Source: Methanobrevibacter sp. (GTDB lineage: Archaea; Methanobacteriota; Methanobacteria; Methanobacteriales; Methanobacteriaceae). Taken from it: a stretch of 34,607 nt of DNA. Shown here one piece after another: positions 1 to 8,580 of this stretch. The first letter of the stretch is position 1. Every line of letters begins with the position of its first letter. Location of the stretch: the NCBI RefSeq assembly GCF_017468685.1, contig NZ_JAFUHT010000008.1, positions 1 to 34,607 of the forward strand, written 5' to 3'. The notes beneath the pieces are model-generated. The model worked only from the letters and a program-made list of their open reading frames with translations, made no database searches and was not told where the DNA came from. The position numbers and the translations under genes were made by a program.

Positions 1-1
1 A

Positions 2-3000
2 TTGGATGCTGGAAAATACACTCTTGTAGCCATCTATGATCACGACGATTTTGCATTCACATCAACTACTGTTGATTTTGAAGTCTATAAAGCTAATCCT
101 ACAATATCTGTACCTAATGTGGAAGTAGAATATAATGAAAGTATTGTTTTAAACATTGAATCCGATGTTGCATCAATTTATACAATAGAAATTGAAGATT
201 ACAAAAATGTCGTATTTGTCAATGGCAGCAGAACTATTGTAATAGATAAAACACTAAATCCTGGAAATTACACAATCAGGGTCACTTCACAGGAACGTGT
301 AAACTACATATCAAATTCCACTGAGGCCATTTTAAATGTCAATGAAAATCTTCCTGTATTTGGCTTAAGAATCTCAAACACTAATCTGGATGATTTGGAA
401 AATGACAATGCTGGAGAAATATATTCTGTAGTTGATATTTCCAATAATGTTCAGGCCAAACCTTTACTTGCCATGAGGTATTTTGCAGTTGCTGATACTC
501 AATCAAATGAGAATATTGGTAATTCTATAGATAACAACGACCTTGGTGAAGGGGATGGTGAAGGCAGATTCATGTATCAATACGATGAAGATGATGATTA
601 CAAATATTTTGATACTTTAGAAGATGCAGTCGATGAAGCTATATTATATGGTGCAGGTATCATTACAGTTAGAGGCGGAACATATTCTGTATCCAGTATG
701 GATATTGAAGGAGAAGTTGAATTAACAATCAGGGCTTATGGAGATGAAGAGGTTATCTTTGACTGTGGAGGCGAATATTACTTCATGCTTTTAACATATG
801 AAACTGAAGTGGAGCCAATTGAGACACCTCCGTTTTTTGAGGAATATCAGACAGAAGGTCCTACTGTTACACTTGAAAACATTACCATAATCAATGGGGT
901 TGCTACTTATGGTGGAGCTATTGACTTGGAAGCGGGTACTTTAACCTTGACCAACTGTAATTTCTACAATAACGCTGCTGATGAAGGTGGAGCAATATAT
1001 ATTGGTCAATCTGATGCAGAAAATGATGCAATGGTTATTGCAGTAAACACTACCTTTAAAAACAATTACGCAACAAGTGAAGGTGGAGCAATATATATTG
1101 CATCCGATAATTTAGACGGTCAAACAACATCAGCATCATTCTACTTATGTACCTTCTTAGATAACTACCAAGGTGAAGATGATAAGAAAGTTAGGAATTA
1201 CTTTGCTGGTGGTAATGTTGAGGAAATAACTAGCCAATATTGTGTCTTTAATGGTAATGGTGAAATATACAATTTAACTATAGATAAAATCAATCAGACA
1301 GTCTATGTAAACGGTACATCTAATGATGCCTTTGATTCAGTGGTCTTATTGTACTTTGGTCAGGCACCTTTGTACACTATTAACAACAACGGTTCATGTA
1401 ATTTCAGCATCACTTTTGAGGATGTTATGGGTGGAAACTATACTCTCGGTGTAATGAACGACCATAACTTCAATACCTATATTTTTGATGTCAAATTTGA
1501 AATGAAAGTGCCGAATTTCATCATATCCGAAGATGAAGTATATGAAAACTTAACCGATGCTATTGATGCCGTTGCGGAAAATGGTGTTATCTATGCAAAT
1601 GTGAATTACTATACTGAAGACAATATGGAAATTGATATCCGTAAATCATTCACCCTTAAAAACTTCAGAGATGACGGAATTATTTTCGACGGAAGCGGTG
1701 CAAAATGGTTCTTTACAATAGCTGAAGGATGCACTGTTGTATTTGATGGAATTTCCTTTACTGATGGAGCCGTAAAAAATCATGCAAGCATTGAAAATTA
1801 CGGTACTTTAATCATTAAGAACTGTACATTTGAAAGCTTTGAAACAGGTGCCATTATATACAATTTAGGTTTGTTAAATATATTAAACACTACATTTACA
1901 CTCAATTCTGTTAATAATGCTGTTGTTTGGAATGATGCGGATTTAGTTATCGATACCGTCGAATTTTCATACAATATTGTCAATATAAGTTCTGTTGTAT
2001 ACACCAATGGTGCTGCAGAGATTGTTGCTTCCAATTTCACAGGCAACTATAATTTTGGAAATGGCGGTGTAATCTATAACACTAAGTCATTATCTGTTAA
2101 AGACACTGTTTTTACAGAAAATGAAGGTTACAATGGTGGAGCTGTTTATAATGAAGGAACCTTAGAAGTTATAAACTCCACTTTTGAAGACAACACTGCA
2201 AACGGATACGGTGGGGCAGTTTACAATGGAAATGAAGCAAACATACTAAATTCAACATTCACAGGATCATCCAGTGAATTTGATGGTGGTGCCATTTATA
2301 ATAACAACATTCTTACTTTGGATAATTCCACATTGGTTGGAAATACCGCAACCGGCAAAGGTGGAGCAATCTACAACAACAAATCTGCAGTAGTTACAAA
2401 ATCAGTATTCGGAATTAACTTTGCTGATGAATTTGCAAACATTTTCAATGCAGGAGATATTCAATTCAGTGAAAACGTATTTGATTTCTATGATGTGATA
2501 TTGCACATTCCTGATGGTGAATATGGCATTCCTACAACAATTACAGGTACACTTAACCCTGAATTCAACATGGACCTTCAAGTAGTATTGCCTGGTTTTG
2601 TCAATAATAACTATGCCTCAGTAACTATTTCAGAAGGAGTATTTGAATATACTACAGACATCCTGCCAAAAGGAATTTATGATGTTGTATTAAATGAAGT
2701 CATTTATGATGGCTACGGCAACATCTATTATGGACAATCAATAGCGGACAGGCTTATCATACATAAGGCAAATGTCTACATCAACATTACTGTAGATGAT
2801 ATTGTCCTTAGAAATTCACTTCAAGCTGCACCGGTTTTAAATATCAGTGCAAGTAAAGACGGATTATTGCGTATTCTTTTCAATAATAAGTTTTCCGAAG
2901 TAAATGTCACAGGCGGTCAGGCCACATTAACATTGGATGAAGTTGGTGAAGGAAACTACAGCGTATTTGTTGTCCGTGAGGGTGATGAAAACCATAACGA

Positions 3001-6000
3001 TGCTGTAAACACAACCACATTCAAAGTTACAGAATATGAAGGTAATTTCATTGTAAACAGTACCGGCAATAAATTTGATACATTACGTGAAGCCCTCGAA
3101 GATTCTTCAAATGATGATGTCATTTATGTAAATGAAGGAAATTATTCCGGTGCTGACAATTTGGGATTGACTATTTTAGGTAAGAAATTATCTATAATTT
3201 CACTTGGGGATGTTGTTTTCGATGGAAATTCAACTGATTTAAGCTTTTTGACTATTGATGAAACTTCTGAGGTTACTATATATGATGTTGTAATTACAGG
3301 TTTTAATGGTAATCAAAATAGGGTCATTTGGAATAAGGGTAATTTGACTATTGATGGAGTTACCATTTTCAATAATACTTTAACTGGAAGTGATAAATCA
3401 TTTATATATAATGATGGAAAATTAAACATTGTTGAATCAGGATTTTATGACAATAAATTATATTCTGCAAATTTAATATACAGTTCTTCCTCATCCAGTA
3501 TTATAGTTAACGAATCAACATTTGAGAACAATACAATCGATGGGGCCTGTGTCATGATTCTTAGTCATGTGAATTCAGCAAAAATCATATCAAATGTATT
3601 TACTGAAAACAAAATAATATCTGAGTTATATAATATTATTGATGTTTACAATTCTGAAAATGTTCTCATTAACTCTGAGTTTTACAATAATACTCTAGAT
3701 GGGGAGATTATTTTTGCGGCTGGTAACAATAATCTGCTTGTAAATAATTCCATATTCACAGGCAATAAAGCAAGTCAAATAATTTCCTCAGGATACAGGG
3801 ATCAAATTACTATTTCAGGATCACTATTCACAGACAATATTGTTAGAAATGTTGTTTTAAGTGGAGGTAATAATCTATCTGTTCTTGAATCAGTATTTTC
3901 AGCCAACACACTTTCAGGAAATGGTGCATTATATATTAGATCAAGTGTGAATGCAACAATCAATGGCAGTGTGTTTACAGGCAATAAAGCAGACGAATAT
4001 AGAAACATTTATGCTCAAACCAGTAATTTGAATATTACTAATTCAGTATTTGATGCAATAAACGTTGATTTCACTGTTCATGATGTTGACTATGGACAAA
4101 CTGAAACAATTGAAGGAACTGTTGATATTGGTGTAAACTTCCAATTTACTGTTAATTTGGACATTAACTCCAATACTTATTCAGTCAACGTAACTGGCGG
4201 TAAGTTCACCTGCAATGCAGGCATTCTTAACGGTGGCGACTATACTGTTGTATTAAATCCAAAAGATAATAATTCAAACACTTTTGTATTTGATAAAATA
4301 ACTAAAATGTTCACCGTAAATCGTATTAATCCTGGTTTAAGCGTTTCAATAGAAGATATTACTCAAGGTGAAAAATTAAATGTTACTTCAGCTATTGCTA
4401 AGAATGCTAAGGGTAATGTTGTCTATGAATTGAATGGTAATGTATACAGTAAGGCTCAACTTGAAAATCTCACATTAAATCCGGGTAATTATTTAGTTAC
4501 CGCTGTGTACAGGGGAGATAAAAACTATCTTCCAGCCAGTGAAATGGTTAATGTTAATGTTTACAAAATCGTTCCAAAAATAACTGTCAATGATGTTTCA
4601 GTCAACTATAATGATGAAATTAAAATAAATGTCACTGTAGATGTTGCTGATTATTATACCGTATTTTTAGACAACAGATACAATGAGTCAATTACATTAT
4701 ATGTTGAGGATAATGCAACATTCCTATTCTCAAGTGAAAACTTCAAACCTGGTAGTTATGAAATCAGGGTTTATGTATTTGAAAGTGATGATCATGCTGA
4801 AGCATATGCAAATGCAACTTTAACAGTTAATAAAGCTAAAGGATTTTTCAATTTATCTAACGATTTAATTAATCCTGGTGAAAATGCAACTGTTAGTGTA
4901 ACTATTCCAGTCAATGCATATGGAAACATTACCTATAAGGTATATGATGAGGATGCTGAACTAGTTTATAGTATCACTCAATCATGTTTGGAAGAACTTG
5001 TTGTTCCTAATTTGAATCCTGGAATATATATGGTCACAGGTACTTATGGGGGCGATTGCTACTACATTGATGGTTCCAAAATCAATTCCTGCACAATATT
5101 TGTCAGGGAATCTGCAGATGTAAACATTACTGTATCTGATATAAATTATGGTGAAAATGCCACTGTTATTGTTGAAGGTAATGTTGACGGTGAATATTTG
5201 GTTTATGTTGATGGCAATCCGTATACTGTAAATGTTGTTGAAGGTGTTGGAAATGTTAGTGTTGGTGATTTGGCTTTGGGCAGTCATGTTGCTAATGTTA
5301 CCTTTTTAAACGGTAATTATTTTGGATTCAATTCCACAACATTTGAGGTTAACAAATCAAAATCAGATGTTGAAATTGACATTGAAGATGGAAATACTGG
5401 AATGCCTGTATTGAATTTCAGATTACCTACTGATGCTGGTGGAAATGTAACAGTGTATGTTAATGGCAAAGAGTCACAAGTCGTTAATTTGGTTAATGGA
5501 AGTGCAGTTATTGTTGTATCTGGTCTGATTATTGGTAATAATAATGTCACTGTTGCCTACAGCGGTGATGATAATTATGGTCCGGTTAACAAGTCTGTTG
5601 TCATCAATCGTAAGTCTACAATTGTCGCTTCAGATATGACCAGAGGATATAATAGTGGCTTGGATTATACTGCAACCTTATTTGACGGTAATGGATTACC
5701 TCTTGCAAATGCAGATGCAACAATCAAGGTAGGTACAAACATGTACACTGTCAAAACCGACTCCAATGGTGTCATTAATTTTAATAATAAATTGGCTACC
5801 GGAGATTATGCTGTTGTTATTTCTAATCCTGCAACAGGGGAATATAAATTAACTAATCTGAAAATTGTTCCAAGAATCACTGGTAATAAGGATGTAAAAA
5901 TCTTCTTTGCTGACGGATCCAACTATAAAGTCAGAATCACTGGTGATGATGGCAATTACGTTGGAGCAGGTGAAACTGTCAGTATAAATGTTGGAGGCAA

Positions 6001-6424
6001 AACTTATTCTGTTAAAACAGATAATAATGGTTACGCTAACCTTAAATTAAGTTTAAAAGTTAAAAAACACACTATTACTGTAACTTATAAAGAATTTACT
6101 ACTAAAAATACAGTAACAGTTAAATCTGTAGTAAAACCTGTTAAAAAGACAGTAAAAGTTAAAAAGACAGCTAAAAAACTTAAAATTAAAGTTAAACTCA
6201 AAGGCAAAAAGGTCCTTAAAAAGAAAAGGGTTTACTTGAAGTTTAAGGGTAAAACATACAAGGCAAAAACCAATAAAAAAGGAATTGCAACATTTAAAGT
6301 ACCTAAAAAAGTTATCAAAAAACTTAAGAAAGGTAAAAAATACAAAGCAGTCTTTACCTACAAAGCAAAAGCAAACGGAAAAACAATCAAAAACACTGCT
6401 AAATGCTATGTAAAAGTAAAATAA
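2..6424 (+). CDS. Adhesin-like surface protein, 5'-truncated by window edge
   Basis: The reading frame is open from the window edge for about 2140 codons to the TAA at 6422-6424, so the true start and signal peptide lie upstream. Three right-handed beta-helix blocks are visible (roughly residues 203-415, 514-820 and 1016-1345), each opened by a motif of the type F/L-xx-LxxAI/L and built from GGAIYN-, NSTF- and FxxN-type rungs (Chlam_PMP/pectate-lyase-like). Ig-like beta-sandwich modules lie before, between and after them (about 1357-1880), then two Big/CNA-B-like modules with the pattern YxVKTDxNG (about 1880-2040). The last 100 residues are about half lysine, in short amphipathic strands. 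This is the usual build of Methanobrevibacter adhesin-like proteins, which are thought to act in attachment to other cells or host material. No C-terminal membrane anchor is seen; the cationic tail may hold the protein to the wall (inference). A 22-bp exact direct repeat lies within the first helix block. Confidence 0.93.
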   Translation: MDAGKYTLVAIYDHDDFAFTSTTVDFEVYKANPTISVPNVEVEYNESIVLNIESDVASIYTIEIEDYKNVVFVNGSRTIVIDKTLNPGNYTIRVTSQERVNYISNSTEAILNVNENLPVFGLRISNTNLDDLENDNAGEIYSVVDISNNVQAKPLLAMRYFAVADTQSNENIGNSIDNNDLGEGDGEGRFMYQYDEDDDYKYFDTLEDAVDEAILYGAGIITVRGGTYSVSSMDIEGEVELTIRAYGDEEVIFDCGGEYYFMLLTYETEVEPIETPPFFEEYQTEGPTVTLENITIINGVATYGGAIDLEAGTLTLTNCNFYNNAADEGGAIYIGQSDAENDAMVIAVNTTFKNNYATSEGGAIYIASDNLDGQTTSASFYLCTFLDNYQGEDDKKVRNYFAGGNVEEITSQYCVFNGNGEIYNLTIDKINQTVYVNGTSNDAFDSVVLLYFGQAPLYTINNNGSCNFSITFEDVMGGNYTLGVMNDHNFNTYIFDVKFEMKVPNFIISEDEVYENLTDAIDAVAENGVIYANVNYYTEDNMEIDIRKSFTLKNFRDDGIIFDGSGAKWFFTIAEGCTVVFDGISFTDGAVKNHASIENYGTLIIKNCTFESFETGAIIYNLGLLNILNTTFTLNSVNNAVVWNDADLVIDTVEFSYNIVNISSVVYTNGAAEIVASNFTGNYNFGNGGVIYNTKSLSVKDTVFTENEGYNGGAVYNEGTLEVINSTFEDNTANGYGGAVYNGNEANILNSTFTGSSSEFDGGAIYNNNILTLDNSTLVGNTATGKGGAIYNNKSAVVTKSVFGINFADEFANIFNAGDIQFSENVFDFYDVILHIPDGEYGIPTTITGTLNPEFNMDLQVVLPGFVNNNYASVTISEGVFEYTTDILPKGIYDVVLNEVIYDGYGNIYYGQSIADRLIIHKANVYINITVDDIVLRNSLQAAPVLNISASKDGLLRILFNNKFSEVNVTGGQATLTLDEVGEGNYSVFVVREGDENHNDAVNTTTFKVTEYEGNFIVNSTGNKFDTLREALEDSSNDDVIYVNEGNYSGADNLGLTILGKKLSIISLGDVVFDGNSTDLSFLTIDETSEVTIYDVVITGFNGNQNRVIWNKGNLTIDGVTIFNNTLTGSDKSFIYNDGKLNIVESGFYDNKLYSANLIYSSSSSSIIVNESTFENNTIDGACVMILSHVNSAKIISNVFTENKIISELYNIIDVYNSENVLINSEFYNNTLDGEIIFAAGNNNLLVNNSIFTGNKASQIISSGYRDQITISGSLFTDNIVRNVVLSGGNNLSVLESVFSANTLSGNGALYIRSSVNATINGSVFTGNKADEYRNIYAQTSNLNITNSVFDAINVDFTVHDVDYGQTETIEGTVDIGVNFQFTVNLDINSNTYSVNVTGGKFTCNAGILNGGDYTVVLNPKDNNSNTFVFDKITKMFTVNRINPGLSVSIEDITQGEKLNVTSAIAKNAKGNVVYELNGNVYSKAQLENLTLNPGNYLVTAVYRGDKNYLPASEMVNVNVYKIVPKITVNDVSVNYNDEIKINVTVDVADYYTVFLDNRYNESITLYVEDNATFLFSSENFKPGSYEIRVYVFESDDHAEAYANATLTVNKAKGFFNLSNDLINPGENATVSVTIPVNAYGNITYKVYDEDAELVYSITQSCLEELVVPNLNPGIYMVTGTYGGDCYYIDGSKINSCTIFVRESADVNITVSDINYGENATVIVEGNVDGEYLVYVDGNPYTVNVVEGVGNVSVGDLALGSHVANVTFLNGNYFGFNSTTFEVNKSKSDVEIDIEDGNTGMPVLNFRLPTDAGGNVTVYVNGKESQVVNLVNGSAVIVVSGLIIGNNNVTVAYSGDDNYGPVNKSVVINRKSTIVASDMTRGYNSGLDYTATLFDGNGLPLANADATIKVGTNMYTVKTDSNGVINFNNKLATGDYAVVISNPATGEYKLTNLKIVPRITGNKDVKIFFADGSNYKVRITGDDGNYVGAGETVSINVGGKTYSVKTDNNGYANLKLSLKVKKHTITVTYKEFTTKNTVTVKSVVKPVKKTVKVKKTAKKLKIKVKLKGKKVLKKKRVYLKFKGKTYKAKTNKKGIATFKVPKKVIKKLKKGKKYKAVFTYKAKANGKTIKNTAKCYVKVK
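983..1100 (+). repeat. 22-bp exact direct repeat inside adhesin gene
   Basis: The same 22 bases occur at 983-1004 and 1079-1100, 96 bp apart, encoding the rung motif EGGAIYI. The spacing is 32 codons, so recombination between the copies would delete or duplicate one unit in frame. Confidence 0.75.
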
Positions 6425-6436
6425 ACACAAAATTTT

Positions 6437-6471
6437 TGAGGATTTTTTAATCCTCACATTTTTCTTTTTTT
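6437..6471 (+). terminator. Terminator of adhesin gene
   Basis: A perfect 8-bp stem (TGAGGATT at 6437-6444, AATCCTCA at 6449-6456) with a TTTT loop starts 13 bases after the adhesin stop codon and is followed by a T-rich run to 6471. Hairpin plus T-tract fits a factor-independent-like archaeal terminator. Confidence 0.75.
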
Positions 6472-6816
6472 AAGAGTGAAACTTTTCAGCTGAGGGTTTT
6501 AAGGACTCTATTTAAAATGATTGGTTAATTTTTGATTATTTCAATTGTTTTTTTCTCAGAAAAGCAATTCAGTTTAATTAATTTCACGGGTTATATAATT
6601 AAAACAAATCGTTATTCTATAATTTTAATACTTCTTATTTCACATTACTGGCAAGGTTTGTTAAAATCAATTCATTTTATAAAATGGCATGTATATCAAT
6701 AATCTTTAAAAGTATTTTCTAATAAAAAAATGCTTGTTGTTAATGAAAATTTTACAATTCATTTAAACTGTAAATTCGCCAGTTAGAAACTTTTTTATTA
6801 AAAAATTACCATAAAT
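6472..6816. other. Intergenic region before cstA
   Basis: AT-rich stretch without a credible gene on either strand. A 14-bp palindrome CATTTTATAAAATG at 6673-6686 contains a TATA-like core and could be the cstA promoter with a leader of roughly 110 bases. No Shine-Dalgarno-like sequence precedes the cstA start. Nothing else recognisable was found. Confidence 0.5.
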
Positions 6817-8208
6817 ATGAACATGTATAGTTTTGTCATTTGTTTTGCTGCATTGGTGGTATCATATTTCATTTATGGGAAATTCATTGAAATGATCTCT
6901 GGTGTTGATGAAACACGCCAGACACCTGCATTTAAACTGCAGGATGGTGTTGACTATGTTCCAATGTCAAAATTCAAAAATTATTTAGTTCATTTTTTAA
7001 ATATTGCTGGTTTGGGACCTATTTTTGGAGCAATACAAGGTGCACTGTTTGGGCCAGCAGCATTCATATGGATTACATTAGGTACAATTTTCATTGGAAG
7101 TGTTCATGATTTCTACTCCGGATTCATGTCCATGAGAAATGATGGACTGACAATGCCGGGCATTATTTCAAAGTATTTGGGAAGTAAAATCCAAAAGGTT
7201 ATGGCAGTTCTTATTGTTGCTACTGGAATTCTTGTTTCAACCACTTTTGCAAAAGGAGCTGCGGATTTGCTCACAGTTCTAACCGGTATTCCAATACTTA
7301 TCTGGATAGTAATAATATTCATTTACTTTTTGGTTGCAACAGTATTTCCTGTTGACAAAATCATTGGAAGAGTATATCCGATTTTTGGAGCATTGCTTTT
7401 AATTATGGTTGTTATTATGACTGGAGCATTGATTTTAAATCCGGCATATAGTATTCCTGAGTTTACAACACAGGGATTGTATTTAACTGACAAAAGTATT
7501 TTTCCATACTTGTTTGTTACAGTAGCCTGTGGTGCTATTTCAGGTTTTCATGCATCACAATCTCCAATCGTTGCAAGATGCGTTGAAAATGAACGTGATG
7601 CAAGGCCAGTATTTTTTGGAGCAATGGTCTTGGAAGGTTTGGTTGCTCTTTGCTGGGCAGCAATTGCAATGGCATTTTTCCACGGACAGCCTCAACTTGC
7701 AGCAATATATGGTGCAACACCTTCAATTGGAGTCTATGAAATGGCAAATACATTAGTAGGACCAGTTGGACTGGTTTTAACCATTGTTGGTGTGGTGATC
7801 TGTCCAATTACTTCAGGTGACACTGCACTTAGAAGTTCAAGGATAACAGTAGCTGATGAGCTTAATCTCAACCATGAAAAAATAATTCCAAGACTTAAGG
7901 TAGCCGTTCCATTGTTTTTAGTGGCATTTGGGTTAACATTTGTTGATTTCAGTTTGATTTGGAGATATTTCGCATGGTCCCAATTGATCGTGGCTACAAT
8001 TGTATTATATGCTGCAAGTGCTTATCTGAGAAAAACTGAAAAACCATATATCGTTGCACTTCTTCCAGCTGTTGTGTGTACTTTAATTGCATTTGGATAT
8101 ATTTTCCAGGCTCCTGAAGGTTTCAGATTGCCTTCATTGATTTCAAATGTGATTTCAGTTATTGCAACGGCCATTGTGTCAATAATATTTCTTAAAAAAA
8201 TCAAATAA
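6817..8208 (+). CDS. cstA: CstA-family carbon starvation protein / transporter
   Basis: A 463-residue polytopic membrane protein with the CstA N-terminal domain: VSYFIYGKF near residue 16, NYLVHFLNIAGLGPIFGAIQ near 54-74, and GSVHDFYSGFMSMRNDG near 94-110. The FHASQSPIVARCV and CPITSGDTALRSSR segments are also characteristic of the family. E. coli relatives (CstA, BtsT) take up pyruvate and peptides; the archaeal substrate is not known. At 463 residues it belongs to the short form found in archaea and Gram-positive bacteria, not the ~700-residue enteric form. The ATG at 6817 is chosen (a second in-frame ATG is at 6823); neither has a good ribosome binding site. It stands alone, between a terminated adhesin gene and a convergent TPR gene. 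Pyruvate import would suit a por-encoding host (inference). Confidence 0.9.
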   Translation: MNMYSFVICFAALVVSYFIYGKFIEMISGVDETRQTPAFKLQDGVDYVPMSKFKNYLVHFLNIAGLGPIFGAIQGALFGPAAFIWITLGTIFIGSVHDFYSGFMSMRNDGLTMPGIISKYLGSKIQKVMAVLIVATGILVSTTFAKGAADLLTVLTGIPILIWIVIIFIYFLVATVFPVDKIIGRVYPIFGALLLIMVVIMTGALILNPAYSIPEFTTQGLYLTDKSIFPYLFVTVACGAISGFHASQSPIVARCVENERDARPVFFGAMVLEGLVALCWAAIAMAFFHGQPQLAAIYGATPSIGVYEMANTLVGPVGLVLTIVGVVICPITSGDTALRSSRITVADELNLNHEKIIPRLKVAVPLFLVAFGLTFVDFSLIWRYFAWSQLIVATIVLYAASAYLRKTEKPYIVALLPAVVCTLIAFGYIFQAPEGFRLPSLISNVISVIATAIVSIIFLKKIK

Positions 8209-8223
8209 ACTATTTAATAAGCG

Positions 8224-8251
8224 ATGAAGGAAATTTATTCTTCATAATTTT
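8224..8251 (+). terminator. Weak terminator hairpin after cstA
   Basis: ATGAAG at 8224-8229 pairs with CTTCAT at 8240-8245 and is followed by AATTTTT, 16 bases after the cstA stop. The stem is only 6 bp, so this is tentative. Confidence 0.4.
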
Positions 8252-8309
8252 TGTGATGAGTTAAAAAAAGATTGGATCTGGTAATAATATTCTCATAAAA
8301 AATAGGTGT

Positions 8310-8343
8310 TTGGTGTTTAATTTGGAGGAGATTTAAACACCAA
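8310..8343. terminator. 11-bp hairpin with T-runs on both sides
   Basis: TTGGTGTTTAA (8310-8320) pairs perfectly with TTAAACACCAA (8333-8343) around a 12-base loop. On the plus strand a T6 run follows at 8347-8352, and on the minus strand T6 follows as the complement of 8297-8302, so it can terminate in both directions between the convergent cstA and TPR genes. The loop is GGAGGAG on the plus strand and CTCCTCC on the minus strand. Confidence 0.6.
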
Positions 8344-8494
8344 GTGTTTTTTGGAAAATTATATTTGGCAGATTTTTTTAATTTTCCAACGACTTGTATC
8401 AAATTAGTAAATTGTGAAAATCTAATTTGACAGATTTTTATATTTTGGAGATTGTATTATTATTTGACTAATAATGTGTTTGTATAAGTGATTA

Positions 8495-8510
8495 TTTAGG
8501 TGTGCCTAAA
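8495..8510. promoter_or_regulatory. Iron-box-like operator, downstream of TATA
   Basis: TTTAGGTGTGCCTAAA, inverted TTTAGG/CCTAAA arms with 4 central bases, resembling operators of DtxR/IdeR-family metal regulators. It lies just downstream of the start predicted from the minus-strand TATA box at 8545-8552. The same motif is found before feoB, which supports an iron link (inference). Confidence 0.6.
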
Positions 8511-8544
8511 TTCATGTCACTTGTATAAAAGTTGGTTGTCATAG

Positions 8545-8552
8545 TATATAAA
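8545..8552 (-). promoter_or_regulatory. TATA box for leftward transcript
   Basis: Minus-strand TTTATATA inside ACATTTATATA. The same 11 bases precede the tRNA-Leu gene in this window (18236-18246), a promoter that can hardly be doubted. Transcription would run away from the TPR stop codon toward the three hairpins. It sits between two iron-box-like palindromes. Confidence 0.55.
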
Positions 8553-8564
8553 TGTTTCTAAATT

Positions 8565-8580
8565 TTTAGGCATGCCTAAA
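8565..8580. promoter_or_regulatory. Iron-box-like operator, perfect palindrome
   Basis: TTTAGGCATGCCTAAA is a perfect 16-bp palindrome directly abutting the TPR stop codon (8581-8583). Being at the 3' end of that gene it is unlikely to control it; it lies 12 bases upstream of a minus-strand TATA box. The motif is shared with the feoB upstream region. Confidence 0.65.

Larger units (their letters stand above)
8297..8522 (-). ncRNA. Candidate iron-regulated small RNA with anti-SD loop
   Basis: Read on the minus strand, a TATA box TTTATATA (8545-8552) predicts a start near 8522. The transcript would contain three perfect hairpins in order: 9 bp (8422-8430 with 8399-8407), 11 bp (8379-8389 with 8351-8361) and 11 bp (8333-8343 with 8310-8320), then a T6 run (8297-8302). 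The loop of the last hairpin reads ATCTCCTCCAAA. A motif of the form ATCT-(2 to 5 bases)-AAA occurs four times (plus-strand positions 8442-8454, 8425-8437, 8363-8375, 8320-8333). Iron-box-like palindromes lie on both sides of the TATA box. There is no ORF longer than 7 codons. Alternatives: a processed TPR 3' UTR, or tandem terminators for the convergent genes. The elements are seen; the RNA itself is inferred. Confidence 0.45.

Noticed and set aside
1-6424. CRISPR-like array in the repeat-rich adhesin region
   Set aside because: The repeats are degenerate coding repeats in one long frame with no constant repeat and unique spacers.
8490-8520. A 7-codon ORF (ATG at minus-strand 8515) in the candidate small RNA
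   Set aside because: Too short, no good ribosome binding site, and most of it is the operator palindrome itself.
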